From Chenopodium formosanum (Eukaryota; Streptophyta; Magnoliopsida; Caryophyllales; Amaranthaceae), in contig CM044877.1 of the NCBI GenBank assembly GCA_024500155.1, positions 34,719,001-34,783,000 of the forward strand: DNA of 64,000 nt, in the 5' to 3' direction. The notes beneath the pieces were generated by a model, which saw nothing but the letters and a program-made list of their open reading frames with translations, did no database searches and had not been told where the DNA came from. The position numbers and the translations under genes are program-made. Positions 10,940-21,312 of the stretch are shown here, piece by piece; position 1 is the first letter of the stretch; every line of letters starts with the position of its first letter.

Positions 10940-12130
10940 TCATATGTAATATTTTTTAAGTCCATCAATGTTTATTAATTGGCAAATTTCATCACCTCCA
11001 ATATCCATTAATATGACGAATCCTCCTAGTAGGATTTCATCTACGCGGTAGGGACCTATCCAATTAGGCTTGAATTTCCCTCTTGGATCGGTTGGTGGAC
11101 CCCTAACTTCCTTTAGTACAAATTCACCTTCTTTGATATATATGGGTCATACCCTTTTGTTAAAATGACGCGCAATGCGTCGTTGGTAGACTTGTACATG
11201 ATGCAAAGCTCTTAAAAGTCGTTCATTAAGGAATAAAAGCTCTTCATACATCGCTCTTACCCATTCAGCTTTTGGTAGCTTAATTTCGAGTACGATGCAT
11301 AGGGATGGTATTTATAGTTCGACTAGTTAAACTACGTCTATTCCAAAAACTAAGGAGTATGGAGTTACTCCTATTAATTTTTGTATGTACGTTCTATAAC
11401 CCCATAGTGTGAAGTGTAGTTTATTCAGCCAGTCTTTATAATTTTCTGCCATTTTCTTAATGATGACTGTTATGTTTTTATTTGCCGATTCTACAGCTCT
11501 ATTCATTTGAGGTCTATATGGAGATGAGTGATGATGTTTTACTTTATAACGAGTTAAGAGGCTCTCGACTACGGCTTTGAATTGAGATCCCTGATCACTA
11601 ATTAGTCCATGTGAAACTCTATATCTACAAAATATGTTTCGTTCGAGATACTTTGTAACATGTTTAGAAATGATATTTACGTAAGAAGCAGCCTCAATCC
11701 ACTTGGTAAAGTAATCGATGGCTACTAATAAGTACTCGTGTCCTCCTACTCCTGTTGGAGAAATTTTACCAATAATGTTAATTCCCGAAGTTAAAAAAGG
11801 CCAAGGGGAAGTGAGATTGTATAATTCGGATGGTGGAAGGTGTTGTAAATTAGAGAACATTTGGCACTCTGGACAATTTTTAACATATTGTACTCAATCA
11901 TGTTCCATAGTGGACCAATAGTACCCTTGTCGTGAAATTATTTTTCCAACCATTTTATTATTCATGTGAGGTCCACAAACACCTTTGTGAGTATTCTCCA
12001 TAAGGCGTGTGGTTTCAGGTTGGTCTATAAAAATTAAACATTAACCGTTAGGTCCTTTTTTGCATAATTGACCATTTAATAAACCGTATTGGGCCGCAAG
12101 TGTTCTTAAGGCTCGTTTGTCATTTGATGA
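10940..12130 (-). pseudogene. Element E integrase, degenerate
   Basis: The minus-strand translation shows an HHCC-like finger (HKGVCGPHMNN ... CPEC) at about 11860-12010. The catalytic core is the frame 11860-11327 (SPWPFLTSGINIIG, YFTKWIEAASY, SDQGSQF, NRAVESANKN). The C-terminal module (KPNWIGPYRVDEIL) ends LKKYYI with a TGA at 10940-10942. The first catalytic Asp of the usual GIDVIG/GMDVIG motif is Asn here, and several stops break the frame. This would have inserted E's cDNA into chromosomes, but it cannot be active. The motif set points to the Ogre side of the Tat branch. Confidence 0.8.
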
Positions 12131-12690
12131 AGTATTTTCAGGATATGTATCATGGTTAATATATTACAGGATATGATCATACCAGGGATTGTCTCCTTCA
12201 ATGTCATTTATTTCCTCTATTGCATTGCAATATGGTGATTCTTCTCTTCTGTCAACGCATAATGGCATCATAGTTAAGTGATCCGGAATGTTGATCATTG
12301 AGGCTAATTTTTCTAGCGCATCGGCAAATTGATTTTCATCACTTGGGTGATATTTAAAATCAATATGTTCAAAGTGCTCGATGAGTTGTTCTAGGTGTGC
12401 TTGGTATAGTATCATTGTGGAGTTCTTTTTTTTTTTTTTTTCCATTTTTTCAGTATATGATTTATAATCAGACTTGAATCTTCATATACCTCTATTTTTG
12501 CACACATATTCTAGCTGCTGCTTCTAATCCAACAATGCACGCTTCACATTCCGCGGCATTATTAGTAACCTTAAAGTCTAGTTTGGCAGAGATTGGAGTA
12601 TGTTCTCACTTTGAACTTATGAGTAACACTCCTACGCCACATCCTTTTTGATTGGACGCACCGTCGAAGTACGTTACCCATTTGTCATCT
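12131..12690 (-). pseudogene. Element E second (archaeal-type) RNase H, degenerate
   Basis: The domain starts with DDKWVTYFDGASNQKGCGVGVLL (about 12690-12606), which carries the first catalytic Asp. It ends with FKYHPSDENQFADALEKLASM (about 12360-12290), which holds the last catalytic Asp region. The centre is frameshifted and contains a run of T at 12425-12440. A second RNase H between the RT-linked RNase H and integrase is a known mark of the Tat branch. It is inactive because the frame is broken. Confidence 0.75.
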
Positions 12691-12930
12691 TGTGTCATAA
12701 GAATCTCTTCATCCGGAAGATGAGTAGTTTCTGCATTACTTGTTTGAGTTGGATGTTGTACCAGAAAGTCAGAAATTACTTTCCCTTTTATTGATTTTTC
12801 AGGAATATATTTTAGCTCAAATTCGGCCAACATTACCAACCACTTGGATATTCTTCCTTGTATGGGTGGTTGTTCAAACAAATACTTTATCGGATTTTGT
12901 TAAGAAATCACATGAGTAGTGTGTGGTAGA
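12691..12930 (-). pseudogene. Element E RT-linked RNase H, C-terminal part (right part is beyond element D)
   Basis: Residues such as KYLFEQPPIQGRISKWLVMLAEFELKYIPEK and GKVISDFLVQHP match the end of the gypsy RNase H domain. The upstream part lies at 19389-19600 because element D is inserted at 12931-19388. When D is mentally removed, the minus-strand translation passes from FYHTLLM to FLNKIR, as expected for this domain, with an added stop. Confidence 0.75.
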
Positions 12931-12935
12931 ATATA
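12931..12935. repeat. Target-site duplication of element D, left copy (ATATA)
   Basis: ATATA directly precedes the LTR start TGATGTGTC and is repeated at 19384-19388 after the LTR end CCTGTCA. Confidence 0.88.
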
Positions 12936-14669
12936 TGATGTGTCTATTTTATATAGTATTTTACCCCCGTCCCTTGGTCATAATTAGTAGTGTTTTTGGC
13001 TCTTTAGAGCCACTTTTATCACTAATTGGTGTTTTCTAGTGTTTTCGTAGATTTGGTTGACTTTTGCAGGGATTTATACTTTATGAGTATTTTTCCGAGA
13101 TATTTTGGAGCAATCACGAACATTGGAGAAGCACGATCAGATTTTATAGCCCAGGGCCGGTTAGAGCCATCAAACTGGAGATTAAGGGCTTGGTATGTGT
13201 GATACCGGGGCATTTGGACCGAGTATTCAAGACCCAAAGAGGAAACCCAGATTGGCCCAAAGAATTGGAGCCCAATTGTAGTCCAAATAGTAGCCCAAGA
13301 GAACCGCCCGGCCAAAAAGGCTGGCGCCCAGAGGCGCGCCTGGCCGGGCGGGAGAAGCAAAGGTCGGCGCCCAGCCAAAGAGGCTGGCGCCCGGAGGCGA
13401 GCCCGGCCGGGCGGGAGAAGCTTAGGCTGGCGCTCAGTGACGCGCCCAGCCAGGCGCGAGATTAGTAGTAATGAGCTAAAAAGGCGCGCTAGATCGGGCG
13501 GTGCCTCGCCCGATCGGGCGCGTGTTATTGTTAGGAGACGCTTAACGTCGTTTTAGTTTGTTTTAGTTTAAGATTTTTGTACGGAGTATAAATACTCCTC
13601 CGTAATACGATTTTAGGATCTCTTCTTCTTCTCCTCTTTACTCTTTCTTTACTCTCTTAATTATTCTCTTAGAATTCTTTCTCTAAACCTTTGTTCTTAA
13701 TTTACTGTTAATTCCAGATTACTTTTTGGTAACGATTTCTCTTCCCTTAATCTTAGTTGTTTATTTTATTCCTTTCATCATGATTTATTTTATTGCTTTG
13801 ATTTGTTTAGTTTCTATTATGTGTGAGTAGTTTTATTTCTAGGGTTTATGGGGATCTAATAAATAATATGAAGGGGTAGTTTATTGTTGTTAATTATCAA
13901 TGCTAGATTAATTTCCTATTGATTGATTTAATGCTCTGTGACTAGATTAGGCCTATCTTTTATGCATGAGTTTAACAATATTGATTCAAAATGCGAGAGA
14001 TGAGAATTGATGTTTAGGTCTAGTTTCAATAGGCAGGCTAATTTATAAATGGTTAAGTCGAGATTCGAGAAATGAGATTTAATACCGATAAATTAATTGT
14101 GTGATTGTAATACGTAGCAAAAGCTCTTTACAATCTGGTTAATTGATGCATTGATGATTGACTATTATTGATTGTTGGTATTGCATGATAATTTCTTATT
14201 GAATTGTTTTAACGTTTTACAATTGCAGATTGTAAAAGTATAGCAATAAAAAATTGATGAATCGAGCACATGTTAATTTGATATTAAAGGCTATTTTCAA
14301 TAAGAACTTAGATCTAGTAAATTGCGAGAGCCTGTTAGATCTATGTTGATTAATAATTGCGAGAGCCTGTTAATCGTGTTATTTATGCAATGTCAATGAT
14401 TGATTACTATGTTTTACCCTCTAGTATTATTTATTGGTGAACCTATGCCCTAGATCCTTTTATATATTAATTCTCCCTATTCCTATTCTTTGTAGTTTAG
14501 TTTCATACTCAAACATAAATATTGGGTACTTAGATAATTTAGATTATAATAATTAATTAGGAGTAAAAAGACTTGTTTCCCTGTGGAGATCGACCCTACT
14601 TCCCTATCTACTTTAGTTAGAGGATTTAGGTATTCACTTTTGATTAGAGGATACGACTTTACCCTGTCA
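12936..14669 (+). repeat. Element D 5' LTR
   Basis: The LTR begins TGATGTGTCTATT and ends ACCCTGTCA. U3 carries a strongly GC-rich block at about 13300-13530 made of imperfect repeats of GGCTGGCGCCC plus GGCCGGGCGGGAGAAGC, followed by the palindrome GCCCGATCGGGC. The TATA box is at 13587-13594 and a pyrimidine-rich leader follows. Frames open across the GC block (133 and 118 residues on opposite strands) are repeat artefacts. Confidence 0.93.
13587..13594 (+). promoter_or_regulatory. TATA box of element D 5' LTR
   Basis: TATAAATA sits inside the near-palindrome GGAGTATAAATACTCC, about 60 bp downstream of the GC-rich block. The copy in the 3' LTR is at 18300-18307. Confidence 0.65.
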
Positions 14670-14674
14670 AAATT

Positions 14675-14692
14675 TGGCGCCGTTGCCGGGGA
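14675..14692 (+). other. Primer-binding site of element D (tRNA-Asp type)
   Basis: TGGCGCCGTTGCCGGGGA starts 5 nt after the LTR end, the same spacing as in A and B. It is complementary to the 3' end of plant tRNA-Asp. Confidence 0.92.
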
Positions 14693-14797
14693 AACCGTTT
14701 TATTTTTATTTCTAGTTAATATTAGAATCTAGATTATTTTTAATTTATTATTATTATTTTTTTTAAATTTTTTTTTTTTAATGAGTTGAAAATATCC

Positions 14798-15451
14798 ATG
14801 CTTATGTCACTACAAGAATTATATAATTTTTATGCAGAACCTAACTACTGTAGTTGTCAACGTCTTTGTCATGAAAATCCTGAATGCCCTTATAGTGAGT
14901 TTTTTGTGCGTGCTCCGGATGATTTTAGAGTCTTTCCGTATACATATGATCATATTCGGAAACGATTAGTTGGTAATGAAAGTTATTGGAAGGCTCTTGA
15001 TGAAAAAGTCTATGGACACCATAATAATATGAATGTTATTGAGGACGAAGAACCATCGGTTATAGAATTTGTGGTTGAAAAATCATTGGTTGACGAATCA
15101 GTGATTGAAAAATCATTAGTTGTAGAAACGGTGGTTGATAATTCCTTTGTTGATGATGAGGTTATTTGTGAGGGTAAAATTTTAAAGTCATTATTGGATG
15201 ATAAAGACAATGACTACCTCCATGTTCGTTATATTAATTCTAAATTTTTAGCGGAGGAAGTAGAAGGTTGTGGTGTATTTTCATCTCCCTCTTTTGATTT
15301 TTCTTTCTACCTTGAGTTCTCTTTATGTGCTCCTAACTTTTTCTTTGTAGGGATAAATAATGTGCTTGCTATTAAGCCTTATATAATGCTTAATGAAATG
15401 TTTGCAGGAGCGTTTGATAAGTTACTTAAGGCATTGAATTCTTCCGATTGA
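14798..15451 (+). CDS. Element D ORF, 217 residues, gag-like or accessory protein
   Basis: The frame runs from ATG at 14798 (MLMSLQELYNFY) to TGA at 15449-15451. An ATG at 14781 is ruled out because it meets TGA two codons later. The first ~70 residues are Cys- and Tyr-rich (CSCQRLCHENPECPYSEF) and resemble no catalytic domain. Residues ~85-125 hold a short repeat of the type (V/I)EKSLVDES. The end is hydrophobic and closes with AFDKLLKALNSSD, like the ending of the element A ORF (AFDKLLRLLQ). It is followed within about 50 nt by the conserved post-ORF hairpin. I do not recognise a domain. It is the only coding region of D and still open, so it may have been kept by selection on mobility, or it may simply be young. 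Confidence 0.6.
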   Translation: MLMSLQELYNFYAEPNYCSCQRLCHENPECPYSEFFVRAPDDFRVFPYTYDHIRKRLVGNESYWKALDEKVYGHHNNMNVIEDEEPSVIEFVVEKSLVDESVIEKSLVVETVVDNSFVDDEVICEGKILKSLLDDKDNDYLHVRYINSKFLAEEVEGCGVFSSPSFDFSFYLEFSLCAPNFFFVGINNVLAIKPYIMLNEMFAGAFDKLLKALNSSD

Positions 15452-15496
15452 GAGAAGGAGTATGGTCGAGCAGGACCTTGATAAACTAGCGCTTTG

Positions 15497-15510
15497 CGGG
15501 AGGCAACCCG
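15497..15510 (+). other. Conserved post-ORF hairpin (element D)
   Basis: CGGG-AGGCAA-CCCG forms a 4-bp stem that two G-U pairs could extend in RNA. It is preceded by TAAACTAGCGCTT, similar to TAAACAAGCGCTT before the equivalent hairpin in array B. It lies 46 nt after the ORF stop. Confidence 0.65.
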
Positions 15511-15790
15511 TGTTTTGTTGCTTTTTATTTATTTTTTATTTATTTATTTGTTTGTGTGTTTTCTTTTTGTTTTGTTTTAAAGAGGTAGAGGAGAGTATAT
15601 CTTATATTTGTGGGAGTGTGATTTTGTGCACAGATACTAGAAAAGTTGAGAAAAGATCGAAGGGCTAAAGGAATCCCGGGGCAATTAGCAGCAGCAAGCT
15701 GCCCCGTCAAATCAGTAGCACGGGCCCGATCGGGCAGAGCTCGCCTGATCGGGCGCGCGTACGCGTCAGCAAACTACGTCAACTTTGACA

Positions 15791-15915
15791 GGCCATAACT
15801 TTTGGGTTTCTTATCTAATTTTTGCGTGTGACCTGTCGTTGGAAAGCACTTCAAGTATAGTTTCCAATGCAATTAGAATCATTGTATTATCATTTTTACA
15901 TCAAAAGTTATGATC
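15791..15915. repeat. Symmetric module with GGCCATAACT and CGTTGGAAA arms (element D)
   Basis: GGCCATAACT (15791-15800) and CGTTGGAAA (15837-15845) are mirrored as TTTCCAATG (15861-15869) and AGTTATGATC (15906-15915). The positions are exactly symmetric about one centre: both outer and inner pairs sum to 31706. Related copies with the same 46-nt arm spacing lie at 24297-24351, 24658-24712 and 24757-24881. Confidence 0.7.
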
Positions 15916-16077
15916 AAAATAGTGCACCTGACTAAAATTTGAACTTTTTTCCACTAACACTTTGTTTATTTCTTGCCCAATTTTGTTCCAAAGAGATGCA
16001 TTGCAATCCTCGAGACTTTGGTGACATTGATGTGGTGATGATGAAGAGTAGTCACCTTGACTACTAGATTCCCTTTA

Positions 16078-16097
16078 AGACAATGAGGACATTGTCT
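16078..16097 (+). other. Hairpin with AGGA loop beside an internal purine tract (element D)
   Basis: AGACAATG-AGGA-CATTGTCT is a perfect 8-bp stem with the same loop as in A and B. AGCTTGGGGGGAGG follows 5 nt later at 16103-16116. Confidence 0.7.
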
Positions 16098-17650
16098 GAT
16101 TTAGCTTGGGGGGAGGTTCTCGTGTTCGTATGGTACATCTTTCACTCTCTCTCTTCTCTTTATATTTTTATTTTTCTTAGTATAGATTTTATTAATTTAT
16201 TAGATTAGTTTTGTTCCAATGAATTGTAAATTATGCTTCCCTGTGCCCCTTACTTGAGAAAAATTGTTTTGATTTCTGGTATTTGATGATAAGCATTGTG
16301 GATTAGTTGATCATGATTTGATGTTTGATTGTCTTGAAACCTTAACATGCGTCAATTTTGTCCAACTACTTGTTAATATAGTGCTTGACTAGTTTATTTG
16401 GTTAGGAATTTATGATAGTTCCATAGTTCCTGGTATATTAATGAATTTGAGTTTTGGTTTGCAACTACAAGTAATATTTATATAGTTCATTATTATGTAC
16501 ATTGTGGAGGACGAAGACATTTGTTCTTTTAGGTAGCCTCCGGATATTGTAGATACATTTGTTCCCTTCTTGCTACCCATGTTGTTGCCTTGACTTTTTG
16601 TTGTTTATCAGCCATATTACAAACCTATTTTGCCCCATTGGTTACTAGTCCCAAGCTTGGCTTGGGGGAGCTATTAGTGAGTGAGGTGAGGGAGTTTGTA
16701 GTGTACTTATTATTTGCACAATTTGGGTGGGCTTTTGAGAAGTTGTTTTGTTGTTGATCATGTTTATTTTTTATGAGTTTGAGAGTTATATTTTCTTGAA
16801 AAAATAAAGCATGATGTTATGAAAAAAATAGAAGTTCAAAGAAAAAAAAATTGTAAAAAAATAAGTGAACTTCAAAAGAAAAGAAAAGTGTTCAATGTTC
16901 AAATGTTCTAGTTGGAGGTCGATTAAAAGAAAAAAAAAATTGAGCTTCAATGAAAAACTCAAGTTTGAAATAAAGTTTGATTATTCACTCCACTTCTTCA
17001 TTATATTATTTTTATGAGTGAAATTGTAAGAGTGGGGATTATTTATTATGATTGGAGTATTTTTGGTTGATGTTAGAGTTGGTTATGTAAGAGATGTTGA
17101 TCATTATTTATTTTGATCATGGGCTTTATTAGGATTTGCTCCCTTAAGCATAGCTTTACTGTCACTTGTTCCCAAATGATTCCTACCCTTTACCCTAGCC
17201 TTACATTACAAGATTTAATGACCTTCCGACCTTTGTGCATAGAATTGTATGAATGTGAAAGTGTTGTTTATCAATGCAAGTTATGATTTGACATATTTCG
17301 AGTCGACTAGTAGGTTGAGCGTTCATTGTTTTATACACACGAGAGTGTGAGTTGGGAGGGCATTATTCACATAAAGGGGTTGGATGGAGAGCGATCGAGT
17401 ACATCTTTACTCGCCACAAAAATGCAAGTCTAGTGTGTGAGCACTAGTCTTGAATTCTATATGCTCTTGTGGTTTGCTTTATTTGACATTTGTTAGGGAA
17501 GAAAGGTAATTGGATGGATTTGATTGGTTGACTTTGAAGCATGTTTATTTGATTTACCCTAGATCGTTTGTGCTTGATTTTTACTTTTTGGGGTGAAGCA
17601 TATTTATTGATTCATTGATGAGATCTTTGCCTAGGGACATGCAAAGGTTT

Positions 17651-17664
17651 GGCTTGGGGGAGTT
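17651..17664 (+). other. Polypurine tract of element D
   Basis: GGCTTGGGGGAGTT directly precedes the 3' LTR start TGATG. Its core is identical to that of element A and nearly the same as that of array B. Confidence 0.9.
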
Positions 17665-19383
17665 TGATGTGTCTATTTTATATAGTATTTTACCCCCGTC
17701 CCTTGGTCATAATTAGTAGTGTTTTTGGCTCTTCAGAGCCACTTTTATTACTAATTGGTGTTTTCTAGTGTTTTGTAGATTTGGTTGACTTTTGCAGGGA
17801 TTTATACTTTTTGAGAATTTTTCCGAGATATTTTGGAGCAATCACGAACATTGGAGAAGCACGACCAGATTTTATAGCCCAGGGCCAGTTAGAGCCATCA
17901 AACCGGTGATTAAGGTCTTGGTATGTGTGATACCGAGGCATTTGGACCGAGTATTCAAGACCCAAAGAGGAAACCCAGATTGGCCCGAAGAATTGGAGCC
18001 CAATCGTAGTCCAAATAGTGGCCCAAGAGAGCCGCCCGGCCAAAAAGGCTGGCGCCCGAAGGCGCGCCCGGCCGGGCTGGAGAAGCAAAGGTCGGCGCCC
18101 GGCAAAAGAGGGTGCCGTCCGGAGGCGCGCCTGACCGGGCGGGAGAAGCTTAGGCTGGCGCCCGGTGACGTGCCTGGCCGGGCGCATGATTAGTAGTAAT
18201 GAGCAAAAAAGGCGCGCCCGATCGGGCGGTGCGCGTGTTATTGTTAGGAGACGCTTAACGTCTTTTTAATATGTCTTAGTTTAGGATTTTTGAATGGAGT
18301 ATAAATACTCCTCCGTAATACGATTTTAGGATTTCTTCTTCTTCTCCTCTTTACTCTTTCTTTACTCTCTTAATTATTTTCTTAGAATTCTTTCTCTAAA
18401 CCTTTGTTCTTAATCTACTCTTAATTCCAGATTACTTTTTGGTAACGATTTCTTTTCCCTTAATCTTATTTGTTTATTTTATTCCTTTCATCATGATTTA
18501 TTTTATTGCTTTAATTTTTTTAGTTTCTATTATGTGTGAGTAGTTTTATTTCTAGGGTTTATGGGGATCTAATAAATAATATGAAGGGGTAATTTATTGT
18601 TGTTAATTATCAATGCTAGATTAATTTCCTATTAATTGATTTAATGCTCTGTGACTAGATTAGGCCTATCTTTTATGCATGAGTTTGAAAATATTGATTC
18701 CAGATGCGAGAGATGAGAATTGATGTTTATGTCTAGTTTCAATAAGCAGGTTAATTTATAAATGGTTAAGTCAAGATTGGAGAGATGAGATTTAATACCG
18801 ATAAATTTATTGTGTGATTGTAATACAAAGCGAATGCCCTTTACAATCTGGTTAATTGATGCATTGATGATTGACTATTATTGATTGTTGGTATTGCATG
18901 ATAATTTCTTATTGAATTGTTTTAACGTTTTACAATTGCGGCTTGTAAAAGTATAGTAATATTAAATTGATGAATAGAGCAGATGTTAATTTGATATTAA
19001 AGGCTATTTTCAATAAGAACTTAGATCTAGTAAATTGCGAGAGCCTGTTAGATCTATGTTGATTAATAAATTGCGAGAGCCTGTTAATCGTGTTATTTAT
19101 GCAATGTCAATGATTGATTTCTATGTTTTACCATCTAGTATTATTTATTGGTGAATCTATGCCCTAGATCCTTTTATATATTGTTTCTCCCTATTCCTAT
19201 TCTTTGTAGTTTAGTTTCATACTCAAACATAAATATTGGTTACTTAAATAATTTAGATTATAATAATTAATTAGGAGTAAAAAGACTTGTTTCCCTGTGG
19301 AGATCGACCCTACTTCCCTATCTACTTTAGTTAGAGGATTTAGGTATTTACTTTTGATTAGGGGATACGACTTTACCCTGTCA
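17665..19383 (+). repeat. Element D 3' LTR
   Basis: The LTR is 1719 bp. Relative to the 5' LTR it lacks 15 bp in the GC-rich block (5' copy CGGTGCCTCGCCCGAT..., 3' copy CGGTGCGCGTG) and has scattered substitutions. It ends ACCCTGTCA followed by the target duplication ATATA. Confidence 0.93.
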
Positions 19384-19388
19384 ATATA
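19384..19388. repeat. Target-site duplication of element D, right copy (ATATA)
   Basis: It matches 12931-12935 and directly follows the 3' LTR. Confidence 0.88.
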
Positions 19389-20533
19389 ATGTCGTAATTT
19401 TAGTTGCCCACACTAATGCTAAACTTGTTTTTTCCAAGGTGCTATATTTTGTTTCATATTAAATGAATTTTTTTACTTATGTAATTTATTGCACGCTCGA
19501 CTTTTACTACCTCTTTTGCTAACATGGCGCCAGTGGTCGTGTCTGTAATTATGATGTATAGCCTAAGAGGTAGTTTGGGTACTGGTGGTGCTAAAATTTA
19601 TGGACTTTTTCCTGTAACTGTGATTTTCTCAAAGGCATTTTGGCATTGGTTGTCCCATTCATGTTTTTCTTCTTTTTTAAACTTTTTAAATATTGGTTCA
19701 GAAGTCATAGTCAATTTGTTGATAAACCGACTAATGTACTGTAGTTTGCCAAGGAATTCCCTAATTTCTTTTTCTGTTTGAAGGGTAGGCATATCAACAA
19801 TTGCCTTTATTTTAGAGGGATCGATCTCAATACCACGTGTGCTTACTACGTATCCGAGTAACTTGCCAGAAGTTACTCAGAAAGTGCATTTTTGTGGATT
19901 CAATCGCATTTTGTATTCTTTTATGCGAGTAAAAAATTTGCTTAAAGCTTTTATATGTCCCATTCTATCTTTGGAATTTACGATCTCCACATACACTTCT
20001 ATTTCTTTATGCATCATATCATGCAAGAGAGTCATATCCGTTCTTTGGTACGTAACTCCTGCATTTTTTAAACCAAATGACATGACTGTGTAGCAATATG
20101 TACCCCAAGGGGTGATAAAGCATGTCTTTTCTTCGTCTTTTTTTGCCATTAAAATTTGGTTGTAACCTGCATATCCATCCATAAAGAATAACATCGTATG
20201 TTAAGCCATGTTATCTACTAATATATCAATATATGCTAGAGGAAAATCGTCTTTAGGGCTAGCCTTATTAAGGTCCCTAAAGTCGACACACACGCGAACT
20301 CGTCCATCCTTTTTAGGGATTGGGACGATGTTCGCTACCCATTCTGGGTAATTACCTTGGCGAATGAAACCTCCGTCTAATTGCTTTTGTACTTCTTTTA
20401 TTTTCATAGCGACATCAGATTTCATTCGTTGAAGTTTTTGTTTTACTGGTTTAGAGGTAAGGTTCAAGGGAATGGTATGTTCCGCAATTTCCCAATCTTT
20501 TCCAAGTATGTCCTTGTATGACCAAGAAAACAC
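19389..20533 (-). pseudogene. Element E reverse transcriptase and start of RNase H, degenerate
   Basis: From 20533 the minus strand reads IAEHTIPLNL, then KKDGRVRVCVDFRDLNKASPKDDFPLAYID, then (20194-19877) MDGYAGYNQI, FITPWGTYCYTVMSFGLKNAG and the palm motif region VYVEIVNSKD. It continues at 19792-19598 with EKEIREFLGKLQYISRFI. The usual Y-V-D-D active site is Y-V-E-I here, so both catalytic Asp are lost. The frame shifts between 20201 and 20194 and stops occur elsewhere. It is clearly a gypsy RT of the Tat/Ogre branch, now inactive. Confidence 0.85.
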
Positions 20534-21312
20534 GTCTTTGAATTCTTTGAGTGTCGATATGAGAGTCGATTGCTCTTCCGGATTTAATGATAAGCCAATT
20601 TTGACTTCTCCTTTGTTTTTATTAGTTCCTATATTGACTGTTTCGGTTTCTTCAACTATAGGGTTCTTTTATTCTCATTCATTTATTCGTTCAACCAATT
20701 TATTAATATTATCATCTTCGTTAGATTGATTGTTATTGCATTCAAAAGACTCAAGAGAAGGCATATACTCAGAAATAGAGCTCATATTATTAAATTCAAA
20801 AGAGAGTACATCAAGAAAAGAATCCTTTTTGGGATCTTCGACCTTAGAACTAGAAAATAAAGATTCAATAATGTCCACAAGGCATAAATTTTCAGCTTCC
20901 CTAAAGGCTATACTAGATTCATCGTCCGATTCTTAAAACATCTTCCCTTCGCCTGTGACGATTTCCATCTTATCGCCATTGTGATTGTTCCATTTGAAAG
21001 ACTTCTTTCATCCATACTCAAAGGTTTCTTTGGAAGGGGTGATTAACGAGGTTGGGTTGAAAGCCTCATCTTGATGGCATTTTGATTAGTTATTGTAGCG
21101 ACATGGTTTTGCTCTAGTCCAAATAGGAAGTTGAATGTTTGCTCATCATAGCACCGTAGAGTGGGTGTTTCGATTCAACGATTTTAAGATCGTCATTCAA
21201 GAAGTAGAAATCGTGAAATATTTCGAATCCAGGGTTCTTGATTCGTTCCAGAACTATTGGTTCTGGAAAGTCATAGCAAGGGTAATCATCTCCCTTCCTA
21301 ATGAATTGTCAA
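20534..21312 (-). pseudogene. Element E linker between protease and RT, degenerate
   Basis: The minus strand carries acidic, Ser- and Asn-rich sequence (for example the frame 20878-20675 with SSSKVEDPKKDSFLDV). A segment at about 21300-21130 reads as the protease-to-RT connection with stops. No domain is recognised. The position between protease and RT shows it is part of the same polyprotein. Confidence 0.55.

Larger units (their letters stand above)
15452..17650 (+). other. Element D 3' untranslated region
   Basis: This 2.2 kb non-coding stretch carries the post-ORF hairpin (15497-15510), a GC-rich block with GCCCGATCGGGC-like sequence (15719-15770) and a symmetric module of about 125 bp (15791-15915). 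It also holds a hairpin with AGGA loop (16078-16097) and two internal purine tracts (16103-16116, 16659-16672) before the true tract at 17651-17664. 16800-16990 is A-rich with repeated GTTCAA words. No further gene is seen. Confidence 0.75.
12936..19383 (+). mobile_element. Element D: complete non-autonomous Athila-like LTR retrotransposon
   Basis: The element is 6448 bp on the plus strand, with LTRs 12936-14669 and 17665-19383. A tRNA-Asp primer site lies at 14675-14692 and a purine tract at 17651-17664. The internal region is only 3.0 kb and carries one ORF of 217 residues without any pol domain. It is nested in E. LTR sequences differ at scattered positions and by a 15-bp indel in U3, which fully explains the 1734 versus 1719 bp lengths. 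Cis structures shared with A and B suggest mobilisation by the same helper class. Confidence 0.93.

Noticed and set aside
13022..13465. Overlapping frames of 118 and 133 residues on opposite strands in the D LTRs (also 17765-18193)
   Set aside because: They are open because of the GC-rich repeat block. Both strands are open at once, and the frames shift between the two LTRs.
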